Source: Ophiobolus disseminans
Lineage: Eukaryota; Ascomycota; Dothideomycetes; Pleosporales; Phaeosphaeriaceae
Reading direction: 5' to 3'
NCBI GenBank assembly: GCA_010093685.1
Contig: MU006227.1
Span: forward strand, 1,180,154 to 1,244,153
Length of the DNA stretch: 64,000 bases
Shown: positions 20,397 through 32,501 of the stretch, one piece after another
Position numbering within the stretch: the stretch's first letter is position 1
Layout: the number at the start of each line of letters is the position of its first letter
Position numbers and translations under genes: made by a program
The notes under the pieces: model-generated
The model's input: only the letters and a program-made list of their open reading frames with translations
What the model was told of the DNA's origin: nothing
The model's database searches: none

Positions 20397-23164
20397 AGAA
20401 GGGGTGATTGATAAAATACGGCCTAGGAACGATGAGTTGTCGACTATGCATACGAGAGCGTGGGATATGCTGCAGGAAGCCAGGACTATCGACCAGTCAG
20501 TGTGGGTGGGAATGCGGCACCTTTCATAGAACCCACATCGAAAAACGGGAGAACCGTTAGCATAAGCACTAGGGTATGACTTCCTCCGGTCAGAGTCAGC
20601 TAATTATAAGAGAGCGCGTAGTCGTTCCTGTAGGATTAGCACCGGGGTATAAATAAGTAGTTGATATTTAGAAGCGGGCCGCATGTCAGGACACAGCATC
20701 GATCGCAACAATGGGAGCCATGCCCATCGCACACATATTGGCCACCACAGCAAGCCATGGTTCCCTTCATCGATCGAAATGAGTCCGGTTTGCAGGACTG
20801 CTTGAAACATTGGAAGAGCTGGCTAGCGGCCGTCTTCCTCGTCCTGTGCGCTGATGGCAGACCCAAAGTGAAGCGTCGCCGGTCGCCATGATCGACAAAC
20901 GGGCAAAGGTTCGTAATCCTCAGCTGTGACGAATCGCGCCTGTGGAAGCATACAGCACAAGGCTGCTGGGGTAGGCATGGTTTGGTGGCAGTTTCAGCAG
21001 CTCGGACAGTGTCCTCATGGCTTGGCTACAATAGCTCAGCTGAAAGTTGCAGTATGGCGTTTTGTGGCGTTGTGGAAAGCGCGCACGGTCCCCACCGGCT
21101 AGGATGGTCCGATCTGACCCTGGCGCTACTCGTTCAACGGCGAGCTGGCTCCACGCCAATTGCCAACTTTCACTCGGATATTTCGCCCGCCACAGTCTTT
21201 CTTGCGCGATCGTGGATCTTGGGTGTGCGTTTCAGGGCGCCCACACCCGTGACTGCGTCCCAGAAATCACTCAGCTGCTCATTGAGCGCCAACCGAGCTT
21301 CAAGCACCTCTATACGCGTGCCTTAGGCCACATCAAGCAATCCGAGCACAACCTTCTCACAGCATGAAGAGGGACCAAGCAGGGAAGTTTGCCGACAACA
21401 AGTATCAAAACTTTCTCGAGCCGCCCTTCGTTCTTTTTTGCGGGGTTGATTCCTTCTTTCGTGGTGTCCTGCATTGACGGACGAGCCCACCTCATTAGAG
21501 GTTGTAGATACGCGAGATGGCTTGATGGCTGCTGTCACGTCTATGTATATCGATCCAGATCTCAAAATACCTCTCGATACAGACTACTGCTGGAAACCGT
21601 ACCCGGGGCAGACTAGAATACTGATTCGACAGATGACTTCGAAAGTTTGGGATGCCCTGCGTCTTTCGCCAACACATCCCTTGATTGTCGACAAGAGCAG
21701 AAAAGAGTTGGGTTGGTCGTAGTGACGAGTAGGTGCCAAGTCGCCTCGAGTCCCTCGTTCGGCGAGCTTACGCTCGATAACACTCCAGTGTCGAGCATGT
21801 ATTGGAATCTTTGCGAAGAAACTAGTATTTCGACTTCACCATTGACGGCATCTCCATGCTCATACACAACTCGCTCGCAACTGCTCGCCTGATGTGGGTC
21901 ATATGCAGCCTCCAAGCACACCGGCCACGGCACCACAATCACCACTCAGCTTCCTCAGGGACCTGCTACAATTTGCATGAAGCTGACGTTGTGTAGATCG
22001 TGCCTAGATTCGGATGAATGCCTCCCCGCACATTACTACATACTCCAACAGAAGGGACGGAGACGCCGTTCGTAGGGCTGAACACCCGGGTTCCAGGCCC
22101 TTCGACTAGTTACACAAACTGGGGCTGAACACCAACACCACCATTTCACTGGATTGACATTAGATGAGATACATGAAGGCAACTTTACCCACCACCACGC
22201 GCTGCAGATCATTTGTCCCTCTCTTACACCTGCCTTGCAGACCTCATCACGGCGATCCCGTTCGCCACATCGGCACGTGACCATTCCAAACACCACACTT
22301 TCTGCATGCGGCAAGCGCTCCCGCGAGCGCAACTCCACTCCATCGTCATCGTGAGCTTTGAAAGATGTCTAGAGCTGAAGGCAGGCAGTGCTGACGTCGA
22401 AATTTTCGGCCCTTGCCGCGCGTCAGGCACATGGTGTTCGAGCAAGCTTCCAGCATGCACAGCCACAGTATGCGGTACCAGCAACTGGAATATCGCGCAC
22501 ACAAAGGGCGACTTTTCCATGCTATCGACTAGCATTCTGCTCGACTCACCGCTTCTTTCAAGTAGCTTCAATCATATGTTCTCACCGGTTTCGGTAGATG
22601 GTCGCAAGACACCGAGGTGCTGCGCCTCACACTACGAAGTCACCCGCCCCTTCATATTATCAAGGCTGTGCCGCATTCTCAAAAGTGTTCACGTGAACAA
22701 ACATGAAGCTGCGCCTCAATGTATTGGAAATACAACCGCACTGGCTTACTTGCTAGATAGTTGTGGAGAGAATGAGCTTATGAGAGCGGTAAAGGCCGGA
22801 GGAACACGCTGCTCAATCATAGCGCCGTTGCACTCGAGACCCTTTGAAAGTGCAGGCAGCAACAGTTAGGCCTTTTCTTCTCAAGCCACTGCTGTCATTG
22901 CTCTGAGCCCCGAGTCTCGTTGGCGGACATATGTGTGCTTCACCGGCCTCTCTCAACGCAGCATAGTGGAAGTCGAGGGTACAGGTCTGAATTGAAAGTG
23001 CAATGTTCAAATAGTCAATCAGATTATCATGTCTACCAATGCCCGCATAATGAGAAAGATTACACGGTTCCGTGAGAGACTGCCACATGCTGCTGAACCA
23101 TTCTTGTCATGTCAATGCAAGCAGAGACGACTTAGTGAAATGGAAAGAACCCTCGTTGTCCACC
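20397..23164. other. Long gene-poor region
   Basis: 2.8 kb without a convincing gene. It holds a tiny cysteine-rich frame (20636..20758, minus; listed separately), an 83-codon plus-strand frame at 21474..21722 whose composition looks protein-like (TDYCWKPYPGQTRILIRQM) but matches nothing I know, and a 218-codon frame at 22213..22869 without motifs. Confidence 0.4.
20636..20758 (-). CDS. Possible cysteine-rich micropeptide
   Basis: An ATG at 20758 opens a 40-residue frame with nine cysteines, most in pairs: MACCGGQYVCDGHGSHCC then DRCCVLTC. It has no signal peptide. Pairs rather than the CxC steps of classical fungal metallothioneins are seen, so metal binding is only a guess. The frame extends upstream without break to about 20866. 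It may be chance. Confidence 0.2.
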   Translation of the reverse strand: MACCGGQYVCDGHGSHCCDRCCVLTCGPLLNINYLFIPRC

Positions 23165-24735
23165 TCAAATGTTCGTACTCAACCGATGCACGACGGGAAC
23201 AGAACTCGGTGGCAGACTTCCGTACTCGGTGATGACCATGTTGATGTAGTGTGCAGGCGTGACGTCGTAGAGCACCTGGAGATGATTCAAATTCTTCGAA
23301 TCGTCAATCCACTTCAGCACATCGGTAGTGTCAGCCTTGACGTCTTCTGCGTTAGCCTTATCGTCCGCCTTATTTGCTGGAAGGAGTGATTTCAGCGGCA
23401 GCAAGTCTCTGCGCTCAGACTCAGAAAGCAGTTCCTCGGCCGGTGCCACTTCGTTGCCGACGATGGAGTCGAGCGCAACTTTCTCCGTGAACTTGACGGA
23501 CTGGCAGAGCACGATGACGGGCAGGGATTGTGCGTGTGCCAACATCGATACTAGTGCAGTGCCGACGCGCGAGTAGAGCCGTCCGTTCGACATCATTGCG
23601 TGTGCGCCGAAGAAGACTTTCGTCGCATCCTTGACCGCATGCGATGAGCCGGTGATGAGGTAGTACCGTACGCTGATACCCACGTTTGCGAGTTTGCGCG
23701 CCAGTTGCTTGCCTTCGAAGAGGGGCTTTGAGTCGACGACGATGACGGAGAAAGGGGTGCCTGCTTTGTGGGCTTGGATGAGAGTTTGCTCTACGATGGA
23801 TGATGCTGCGTAGGTTAAGATGACGTCCCCTGGTTCAATCTTTCTCGCCGCTAGATCTCGGATGAGCTTGTCTGCTGCGGAGACGCGCTCGCGGATGAAG
23901 ATGTCGATCTCTTCGAGTAGATCTCGCTTCGCCTCGCTCTCGGGTGTTGAGGGGTCGATCTTAATGATCACTGAGATAATATTAGCTCAGGAGCGCCGGA
24001 CGAGGATAATAAACACCATGCTTATACGGCGTTGTGGCTTGCCAGGAGGGACTTACCGTCTTTCAGATATCGTATAGCATTTCCCATGCTGGTACTGAGC
24101 GGTCTACAGCTCTTTAGAAACTCAATCTGAGGACTCAGATGATGACTTGTGAGATGCCGCGCTAAGCTATTTCCTGGGGGTGTCTGATAATCCGCGAAGA
24201 CAGCTTTGAACGCCAGAAGCATGGCGACCATTCGGGCCGTGCTGCCACATATGGCATAGCTGCTGTACTGAAGTCCAAGCGCAAGGATTGCTGGATGTAT
24301 ATCTTTTGATGCGCCGCTCATAGACTGCTGCTTGGGCTGGCTATACAGATGCCCGAAAAATAGACCTGCTTGCTTGCTCTCTTTCTTGGCCTTCTTTTCG
24401 GGCTCCTTCACGACCGGTACATTTGACTGTGATGGCCGTCTCCGGTTAGGTAGCGGTCTTGACTTGTCGTCCTTCGGTGCTTGCTTTGAATCTCGTTGCT
24501 GTTTCTGTCCATCTTTGGATGGGCCTGATTGTGGTTTTGGGGTTGGATCAGCTGCCTTTACTTGTGCTCTCCGTGCTTGCTTTTCAGCTTTTGCTTTCTT
24601 TTTTAGCTCGGCGGGTGAAAGTTTTTGAGGATTGTTTGTTGTTTCGCCATTTGTCGCTGGTGGCAGGGTATCCTGAGGTTGTTGTGGAACAGCCGCATCT
24701 GGCTGCGTTGTGTCTGTAGCCGGCGTCTCCGACAT
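23165..24735 (-). CDS. GCD2: Translation initiation factor eIF2B subunit delta
   Basis: Two exons on the complement, 24057..24735 and 23165..23970, give 494 residues. The first 130 residues are low-complexity and Lys/Pro/Gln-rich (LSPAELKKKAKAEKQARR), as in all eIF2B delta proteins. The Rossmann-like IF-2B domain follows: SMGNAIRYLKDVIIKIDPSTPE across the splice, GDVILTYAASSIVEQTL, FSVIVVDSKPLFEGKQLA, KVFFGAHAMMSNGRLYSRVG, and the terminal YDVTPAHYINMVITEYGSLP. eIF2B is the guanine nucleotide exchange factor for eIF2; delta is a regulatory subunit sensing phosphorylated eIF2 alpha. The start is placed at MSETPATD because the open upstream stretch looks like UTR. The intron uses GTAAGT and CTCAG and splits a Val codon. 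Confidence 0.94.
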
Positions 24736-25148
24736 TTTAGTTATCTCTTGTTGTGTGTGCTGCTCGTCTGTAGAGGAATGAGTCAGGTAGCGCAGTTTGA
24801 TGAGGCGGGGCAGCAACGAGGTTGGCGGTAGAGATGCTTAATACCACAGGCAAGGCTCCTATAAAGCGTCTTGGTTGAAGAGGGTAAGGTCTATTTGCAT
24901 GTTTTGGCGTCGTCCCCCGCAGGCTGGAAATTTGATAGAGAGCTTATTTGGTGCATTGAGTCAGACTAAGGGCTGCTTTGAGTTAGTGCGCCAAGGACGG
25001 AGCTATCCCGCACTCACCTCCGCGAACCGTTACGTCATCCAGCATACTTGGCGCATCGATGTGGGGCGATACAAACAGTCCCACTACGACATCCTTGACA
25101 GACATCAAGAAGAAGCACCTCCAAATGCTCTTGTATACTCACAGCATC
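24736..25148. promoter_or_regulatory. Divergent promoter region, GCD2 and SAF1-like gene
   Basis: A 413-bp gap between outward-facing starts. No specific site recognised. Confidence 0.4.
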
Positions 25149-27201
25149 ATGTCGGAGAAGCTTAGTTCAATCACCGACCTTCCACTCGACATCCTCGTCC
25201 TGGTCTTCCCCTTTCTCGATGCAAAGAGCTTCTTGTCGCTATGTAGCACATGCAAAGCGTTTCAGCAGCCATCTATACGACTGGATCCGGCCTATTGGAG
25301 TCTTGCAACTCGCAGCACTTTCAGGGTCCCAAACCAACCCGTAGTGCAGCATGATGGTCAGCGCTGGCATAATATGTACAAGCGCCTGCTCACTGTAAGT
25401 CAACTCTGTCCGTCCTGGTTGCACCACCATGATCGTCCTGCTGTATTCATCATTTCCCGCCATTCAGCTCACCTCCACTAGCAAAGCCGCGTGTATACAT
25501 GGGGGAGCAATACACACAACCGCCTAGGCCACGGCTACGATGAGCCGCTCACCCTGCCCGTGTTCCCTCGTTTCAATCGCCCCGATAGACGGAGCATGAA
25601 CATGCATTGCTCTTTCCCGACTGAGATGGAGGACACAAGGAATCTGGGTGTCATTGCCGACATGCAGTGCGGAGGATGGTCTACCACTCTACTGACGTCC
25701 AAGGGCTCCCTACACACGGTAGGTGTTCTCGACGGGGGGCGAGTTTTTGGTGCCGTTGGCCGACTACAGCCACTGGCCTTCCCCGCCGGCTACCCAACCT
25801 CATCCGCTCAATCTCAATACGAGGAGCCAACCATTACTATCCGCCAATTCTCGGCCGGCCGTTCGCATATACTGGCAGTGAGTGATAGTGGCATGATATG
25901 GTCATGGTATCACATCAAGGCAAGTTTTGCCAGTATAGGGTGATTGTCAGATTGACTGACTTATCCTGACGTATCTCCAGGCCCCGGCTTTGCATGTCAA
26001 GTTTGTGAATGTCGACGTCAAGGAAGTGTCTTCGCCAGGCAAACGGAACAATTCATCCGCATACGGAAAGGTGAAACAGGTTGTGGCTGGATGGAGCCGC
26101 AGCTCTGCATACATCTACGGCACAGGAATAGTGGTTTGGCCTCCTGTAGAACGGGATCATGACGATCAGGAAGCAGACGGCATGCTGGTGTTGGAGAATG
26201 CAGAAGTGCCGATGACTGGCTACCAGCGTACTAAGGCGGCGCGTGGAGAATCCGATGAAGAAAGGACGCTCGGCGAAGAGGTCGGAGCCGTGCTAAACTA
26301 CATCATGCTCGAACACTACGTCGTATTTGTCACGGACATTGGAAGAGTTTTCTGCGGCAAATTTGGTGAGAAGAACAAGGTAGATAACATTCTCGAGTTG
26401 CGAGCTTTGCGCACCGAGCCGGAAACATCACTGGATGTTCAAGGATCGTTTCGGCGCTTCACAGTATTCAAAAACAAGGAGGTCATCATCAGCGATCAAA
26501 GCTATCTGGATGCATGCTGGGACGATCAAGTTAAAAACCCGGGACAGGCCGACATTCCAGGCTTACAAAAGATCCCTGCCCTCCAAAACAGCGACGTCAT
26601 CTCCGTTGCGTTTGGAGACTACCATTACCTTGCTCTCCACTCGAATGGTAAAATTACGTCATATGGCACGGAGGTCTCTTCCTGTGGTGCTTTAGGCCTG
26701 GGAAGCAATGAGGTAGGACGCGCCAGAGGTATCGTAACTGACGGTTTTAATACCGATGGTCGACTACTACCTCACGCATACACTCATGGCCGACACGTTT
26801 GGTTCGATCGTCAGAAGAAAGAGTGGCTTAATAGCCTCGTGCAAAGCGAAAGCGACCCTGAGGAGGCTAGCGACCGCATCGTGCTCTTCCAGGAGAATCA
26901 CGACGTCCAAGGCGAAGTAAGTGAATGGATCGAACAGGAAGGTCGAGCGCTGGATATCAAGAATACTTGTGAGGATGGACTAGGAGCGTTCTATGCACTT
27001 GGAATCAGCGCTGCGGGCTGGCACTCGGGCGCTTTGATGCTAGTCAACGAGGAGCTCGCGAATAAGGAGTCCACACAATCACTCGAAGATTTGTCGTTTC
27101 CTCGCTTGAGGCTATCTGATGGAACGGAGATGCCAGGCACGAAGGAGTTCGATGAGTGGAGAGAGGGTAGGCCAGAATGGAAGCTTGACTATGAAGCTTA
27201 A
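25149..27201 (+). CDS. SAF1: F-box/RCC1-repeat protein, SCF-associated factor 1-like
   Basis: Three exons, 25149..25394, 25482..25919 and 25981..27201, give 634 residues, near the length of yeast Saf1. An F-box opens the protein (ITDLPLDILVLVFPFLDAKSFLSLCSTCK). RCC1-type repeats follow: RVYTWGSNTHNRLGHG, AGRSHILAVSDSGMIWSW, VAFGDYHYLALHSNGKITSYG and GALGLGSNE. F-box plus RCC1 propeller is the Saf1 architecture; in yeast Saf1 directs SCF ubiquitination of vacuolar precursor proteins. The second intron has a GC donor (AAG then GCAAGT, acceptor CTCCAG); a GT reading would truncate the protein. The exon 2 acceptor at 25481 (CACTAG) was chosen because it gives QSRVYTWG. Substrates unknown. Confidence 0.88.
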
Positions 27202-29404
27202 GCAAGGCTCCATAGACACCATTAATATGGTATCTTGACTATGCTTACATTGTTATCATGAACAATATTCAAGCTACTTTTTCTTTCAGCCTCGCTCCTT
27301 TGCTTGTCATGGCCATCCTGCAACTCCATCGATACGTTCTGGCACGTCTGAACGTCGCGTGTGGAAATGTTCATCGCGACTCGCAAGCGTACGATTATAC
27401 GACCCGTGAGTAACGTGTCCATTTTGGCGTAGCGTAGTCTAAGTAGGGGCCTAAATCTTCCCTCGTCTGTTTGGGCGAATATTTACGAACCCCAAACCTA
27501 ATTCCCGATTGGGACGCGTGCACCGCAGCCATGAGTGTGGGGTCTCTTCAAGTCTTACATTCAACCTGGCTTTCAGGCCGACGAGCAGCGACCTCGAGGA
27601 CATGCAGCTTATCACACGGCTCAAGCTCATCACCACGTCTCAACAATGAACATAAGCTCCATAAAACTGGTCGAATAATCCGCCACTCACCCGCAGATCG
27701 TATCACGGCGTTCTTGAACCAATCAATCGAAATGCAGCAATTAGCCTATACTGTAGCGAGGGTGAGAACTTCGACCACCCTTCCACGCCAAGAAGAGAGC
27801 ACCTCGCTACGACTACAATACGAGAGTACAGCAAATCATGGGTGCAATATATGGAAGCGTGAACCACTGCTGTCATAGCACGAAGGATTCGCATGTACCG
27901 GTTCTATGTCATCAGATAATACGAGATACTTCTGGTGCTGATGAATTGCCAACAGGAAACCACCAGAACCGGGGTCACTGCTCCACTCATCCCACCAACA
28001 CTACACTTGGAGCTTTTGTGGGTAGCTTAGCATTGACGCTCAACAATCCTGCCGTGCGGACGCCATGTCAGCGGCACGGATCGTCGAACCTGCATGCTTT
28101 CAGCATAAGTGAGCCACAGTGACTGAACATCATGCAGTTGAAGACCATACCAGATCGCAACGGACGGCCACGTAGTCATCACTTGGGCATCGCATCCATG
28201 TATCCCGACATCATGACAATGAATCGACTGCGTCGAGCAGGCAAAGCCCTGACTATGTTGGATTTTTGTGGCAAGACAAGAATACATAGATGCATCCACG
28301 ATCTACCGCAACCTTGAATGTCAACGTCTTTCTGTATCAACGCCCTTGAGTTGTCATTCAAGTATTTGGAAATTGAGTGTCATAGTGTTTCACAAGTCTT
28401 ACAGCCCTTAATCATGAGGTACATGGGTTTACTCTTCCAGCCCATCGTCTTTCAACTCCACCCGTTCTTGCATCGGCGTGGCCAAATCGGCCAACTATAC
28501 CTGCTTTTCCCCCGTTCATTGAAGCGTTTAGCTGAAAGCCTGTAGAACGTACATGTCAACCCACTCACAGGTCATACTACGCAGCATGCAAGATCGTTGT
28601 GCGGCTGGGACACCGTGCGGCTTACACGAGAGCAGGGTGTTCTTGAACCCGATGGCCCGCGCCGTCAAGCAACGACCAACCGTGGGAATGGGTCAGCGTT
28701 CACCTTGCGCGTACGGACTTGTCAGCACCAATAATGTCGTTGCTACAGCCTCTATTACGATTGATATAGGCTTAAAATTGATCTTTATAACATGGATGAA
28801 CAACGACCGTCATCTTGTACTACTTGTACTTGCGTAGGCTAGTACAAAAGTACGCTTCATCTAGCCGAGGTTCCGACGACTAATCCTGTGGTGTTGACTG
28901 AACGTGGTGCCAGCAACACTCTGGAACGATGCTGTTTGATTCAGGCAAGAGAAATCGAAATGAGAACCCCAATTGTTTCACGTACTCAGTCATATCCATT
29001 TCCTGGTGCTTCTGGCAGATCAAGACAAACGTACATCAACCTTCCACCAAGGAGCACCAACATGAACAATGCTTCCCACCCGCACCGCATGATCATCAAC
29101 ATCTTTGAGGAGCACCGGCCCTTCGTATCAGCTTACCTTCATACACTTGTGGAAGAGCGCCAACCTCCCGAGTCAGCAACATAACGTTCAACGCGCCGAC
29201 AGATCCGTCTCATTCGTGTCAGCCACCCCGAGCTCAAGCTCAACGACCTTCAACAGAAAAGGTAACATACCGCGCCGCTAGAAGGCTTGCTCATGTATAA
29301 GAAGACCACCACCTCCCCATCTCTCACCCTCATCCTACACAGCACCTCAACAATCCACTCACCTCATCACCACTAAACCCCTAACTCTTTTCAAACCAAC
29401 CACC
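27202..29404. other. Long gene-poor region
   Basis: 2.2 kb between SAF1 and the small secreted protein. Frames up to 135 codons occur on both strands, none with a domain. The last 200 bp before 29405 are C-rich and serve as promoter or 5' UTR of the secreted protein. A 98-codon frame at 28888-29184 is unconvincing. Confidence 0.4.
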
Positions 29405-29851
29405 ATGCATTTCTCCACCCTGACCACCATCCTCCTCGCCGCCACCGGCATCTCCGCCTTCCCCGCCCTGCAAAAGCGCCTCGACGCCATCCCCCTCAGC
29501 ATCTACCCCAGCACGGGCTGCAACTCAGGCCCCACGCCCCTCACCACGGCCTTCATCCCCACCGACGGTTCATGCTTCGGAATCTCGCCCATCGTGAGCG
29601 GGAATACGGATAGCGGGATTATCAGCCAGAGCCAGTTGCTTGCGCTGCCGGCGGGGTGTACGCGTAAGTACTTTATGGTTGGGGTTTGGGATGTTGGGAA
29701 AGTGCTAACGTGAAGATGAATAGTTGTTGCGTATTCTGATTCTACGTGCTCGAGCGTGAATAATATTGTGTATGATGTTACGGGGAGGTGTGGGACTTTT
29801 GGGGCGGGGAAATTGATCCATAGTGCGAAGACTGTGGGGACGTGTGCTTAG
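29405..29851 (+). CDS. Small secreted cysteine-containing protein (effector-like)
   Basis: Two exons, 29405..29663 and 29724..29851, give 128 residues. A clear signal peptide (MHFSTLTTILLAATGISA) is followed by LQKR at residues 22-25, a Kex2-type cleavage site, which would release a mature chain beginning LDAIPLSIYP. Six cysteines at about 39, 57, 85, 95, 109 and 127 could form three disulfides. No known domain. The intron (GTAAGT, AATAG) splits a Leu codon, and the join gives GCTLVAYSDSTCSSVNNIVYD, a sensible continuation. Exon 1 is C-rich at third positions while exon 2 is not. Small secreted cysteine proteins are common in the extracellular arsenal of plant-associated fungi; no function should be assumed. 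Confidence 0.8.
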
Positions 29852-30331
29852 GTGGTGTGTTCTGTGTGGAAGGGATGAGGTGGACGATGGGCGGGATGAG
29901 GTGGTGAGGGGATGGGGAATGAATGGAATGGAGAAGGTCTGGGTTGGTGGCGTTGGGTCCAACACTCCAATGCTACTGGCTTGAGGTGGGATGGTCGGGT
30001 GTTTCACTTCTTTATACGCTCTTTAGTAGGATTTTGATGGATGGTTGAATTGGAATGTACTTGGAAATGAATTGGTGTTATCGAGTCTGGTTCAAGACTA
30101 TGCTTGAAGTGTGCAGTTCGCTGACAGTAGCCACGAATGCTGGTATATTCATACAGGGTTTGTTACTCATCATATCGTTATATTGACTGAAAGACACAGC
30201 ACTCACTGTCATCTTAAAAGTAGGTCGACTTGAAGAGATGGCCTGGTGCATACCTATCCAAAGTACGCCCATCACCAAGTAAACAGTACTTTCAGATGTC
30301 GTCCCATACCTCGTCCTTTTAACTTGCCTCA
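29852..30331. other. Convergent intergenic region
   Basis: 3' flanks of the secreted protein and of the DUF4211 gene. No gene seen. Confidence 0.45.
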
Positions 30332-32501
30332 TCACCGGTGGCCCCACCGCCCGTCCAAATCATGTCGCACGTCCACCGCATACGTAACCTGATCCTTGTA
30401 CAAATGATACAATTTCCTTACCTCGCCGTTGTCCTCCATGCCCTTGACAATCTTGAGCGCCGCCTTCTCGCGCTTCTTGTCTGTCCAGGAATCCCTCTTG
30501 ACCAGCATCTCAGCCGAGAGATAGCCCTGGCGAGCGAGGTAGTCCTTGACCCATGAGTAGAGATGGTAGCGCCAGTGATGCAGCGTATGCGCAACCTGGG
30601 CATTAGCTCTGCACGTTCTGCCAAGTGCGAAGCGTTTCGATTCGGGTGGGAGGCGTTCGCCGCCGGCGTTGTATGCGGGTTTCTCGCCGTTTGCATCGAC
30701 TTCTGAGGCTGCGGACAGTTCGGAACCGTTGTCAGAGCCGGAGTTGTCAGAGTCAGTGTCGTTGTCGAGCGGTTCCAGCGTCTCCGGGTTGTATGGCTGG
30801 CCTGTGAACATAAGTTCGGCGCTTGCAGGATGGTTTCTGCGATTACACGCTTCACAGTGCATTTCCATGACCTCTGACTTGCCGATGGAAATGTCCATGC
30901 TCATGAGATCCGGTCGTGCGCGTATGGCGCGCGTGAAATCCGGTGTCCAGGCTGAAGACGAGAATTTCGAGTTTGCAAGGCCTTTTACTTCGTCATCGAG
31001 CTTGCGGAATACCATATTGTAGATCTGGCTGTTGGAATCAAAGGCTGGGTGTATCTTCTTCATGACCATCCATTCTATGGCATGGTTGAACAGTTCCTTT
31101 GGCTTGGAGCTGGCGATGCGTTGCATGACCAGAGGCATGAAGTCGTCTGGACCAAGGATAGGCTCGCCAATGAGAGCATCTGCATCATTGTCTATGAATC
31201 CTGCATCATCCTCGTCTTCGAGAAACTGTAAAGCGCAGAGTCAGTGGATACAGTATTGGGCCAGATCAGCGGTTACATACCATGTCCAGAGCGTTGGCGT
31301 CGCGGTCTGATTCTGGCTCTTCTTCATCTTCTTCCACGTCGTTGTTGGGATCAGAGATGACTTCTAAATCACTCTCCACTTCCTCCTTAATGACTTCAAG
31401 CTCGGAGTCTGAATCGGAATCTATTACAACTCGACGAGCGCGGCCCGGCGTGGCGGATGAAGATGGCTCGCTGGTGCCGGCTCTTTTCTTTTTAAGCGCT
31501 TCAAGAGCCCGCTGGCGCTCGTTCTTTGGCTTGTCATGCTCACTTCTGAGCTTACCACGGTTGGCCACTGGAGACGACTGGAGGAATGCGAGTTCTTCCT
31601 GAAGTTCTTCTCGTTCGCTTTCATTGTCCTCGGTCGCACTAACAGCGCCATTGTCTGCCTCATCGATCTCTTCCTCTTCCTCCTCGACGTCAACTTCGTC
31701 GTCGGATGGTGTGACAGGCCGTCGAGCTTCTTTGCGGCGTCTGCTGCGGGGTGAGGTCGGTTCCTTAGGCACGTCTCGACTACTCTGTCGCTTGGAGGCT
31801 TTCCGTCGACGACTCCGAGGGGGAGAGACGTCTTCCTCTTCATCAGGAGTAGGCTCGCGTCTAGCCGCTTTGCGCCGGCGGCTACGCGGGGGTGTCTTCT
31901 CTATCACATCGTCTTCGTCCTCATCGTCGTCGTCAGGCGTGCGCTGCCGTCTAGTCACCTTGATCCGCTTGCTCGGGGGCAGTCGTAGCTCCTCGTCATC
32001 GGATAGCTCAGGTGTGGGGCTACGTCGTCGGCTTCGCTTCGTCCGTATGACTGTGACCTTAGCTTTCCCCTTTCCTTTTCGCTGCTCCTCCCCCTCGGGC
32101 TCACTGCTATCTTGACCGCGCCTTCGTTTGCGAGAGGCAAGTTTCGGCTTCGCATATGCTTCCTCCTCCTCGTCTTCTTGCTCAGAATTCGATAAGTCAG
32201 CCTCTTTATCAGAGCTGCCAAACATGCCATGCTCTGTAGTGGCCACCGGCATGCCTTGGCTCATACCTCTGTGTGTTTCACCTGCCAACTCGTCCTCGCT
32301 TGATGAGTCTACGGCGGTCTTCTTTGAGCCTTTACGTAATCGCGATGGTGTAGATCGTGCAGGCGCTGCTTTGGAGGCACTCGTTGGTGTCGCCATAGCG
32401 CTTTTGGAAGGCGTCGCGCCCATCGTTGACTGCGAGGATTTCGCAGCGGGCGAGAAACTAATTTTGGTCTGTCGCTTGCGGTCGCGCGCCTTCTTTGCCA
32501 T
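30332..32501 (-). CDS. DUF4211-domain nuclear protein
   Basis: Two exons on the complement, 31281..32501 and 30332..31225, give 704 residues. The first 400 residues are charged and disordered: acidic Ser/Glu/Asp runs alternate with basic blocks, including three copies of PRSRRRK spaced 25-30 residues apart. The N-terminus reads KKARDRKRQTKISFSPA. The folded part starts across the intron (ALDMFLEDEDDAGFIDND) and includes FNHAIEWMVMKKIHPAF, a CEACNRRNHPASAELMFTG cysteine block, and ALGRTCRANAQVAHTLHHWRY; this fits the fungal DUF4211 family. The intron has a GTATGT donor and TACAG acceptor. The basic/acidic tail argues for a nuclear protein bound to chromatin or DNA. Biochemical role unknown. 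Confidence 0.82.

Noticed and set aside
22213..22869. 218-codon plus-strand frame
   Set aside because: No signal peptide, domain, repeat or splice-linked partner, and composition like other non-coding frames in the region.
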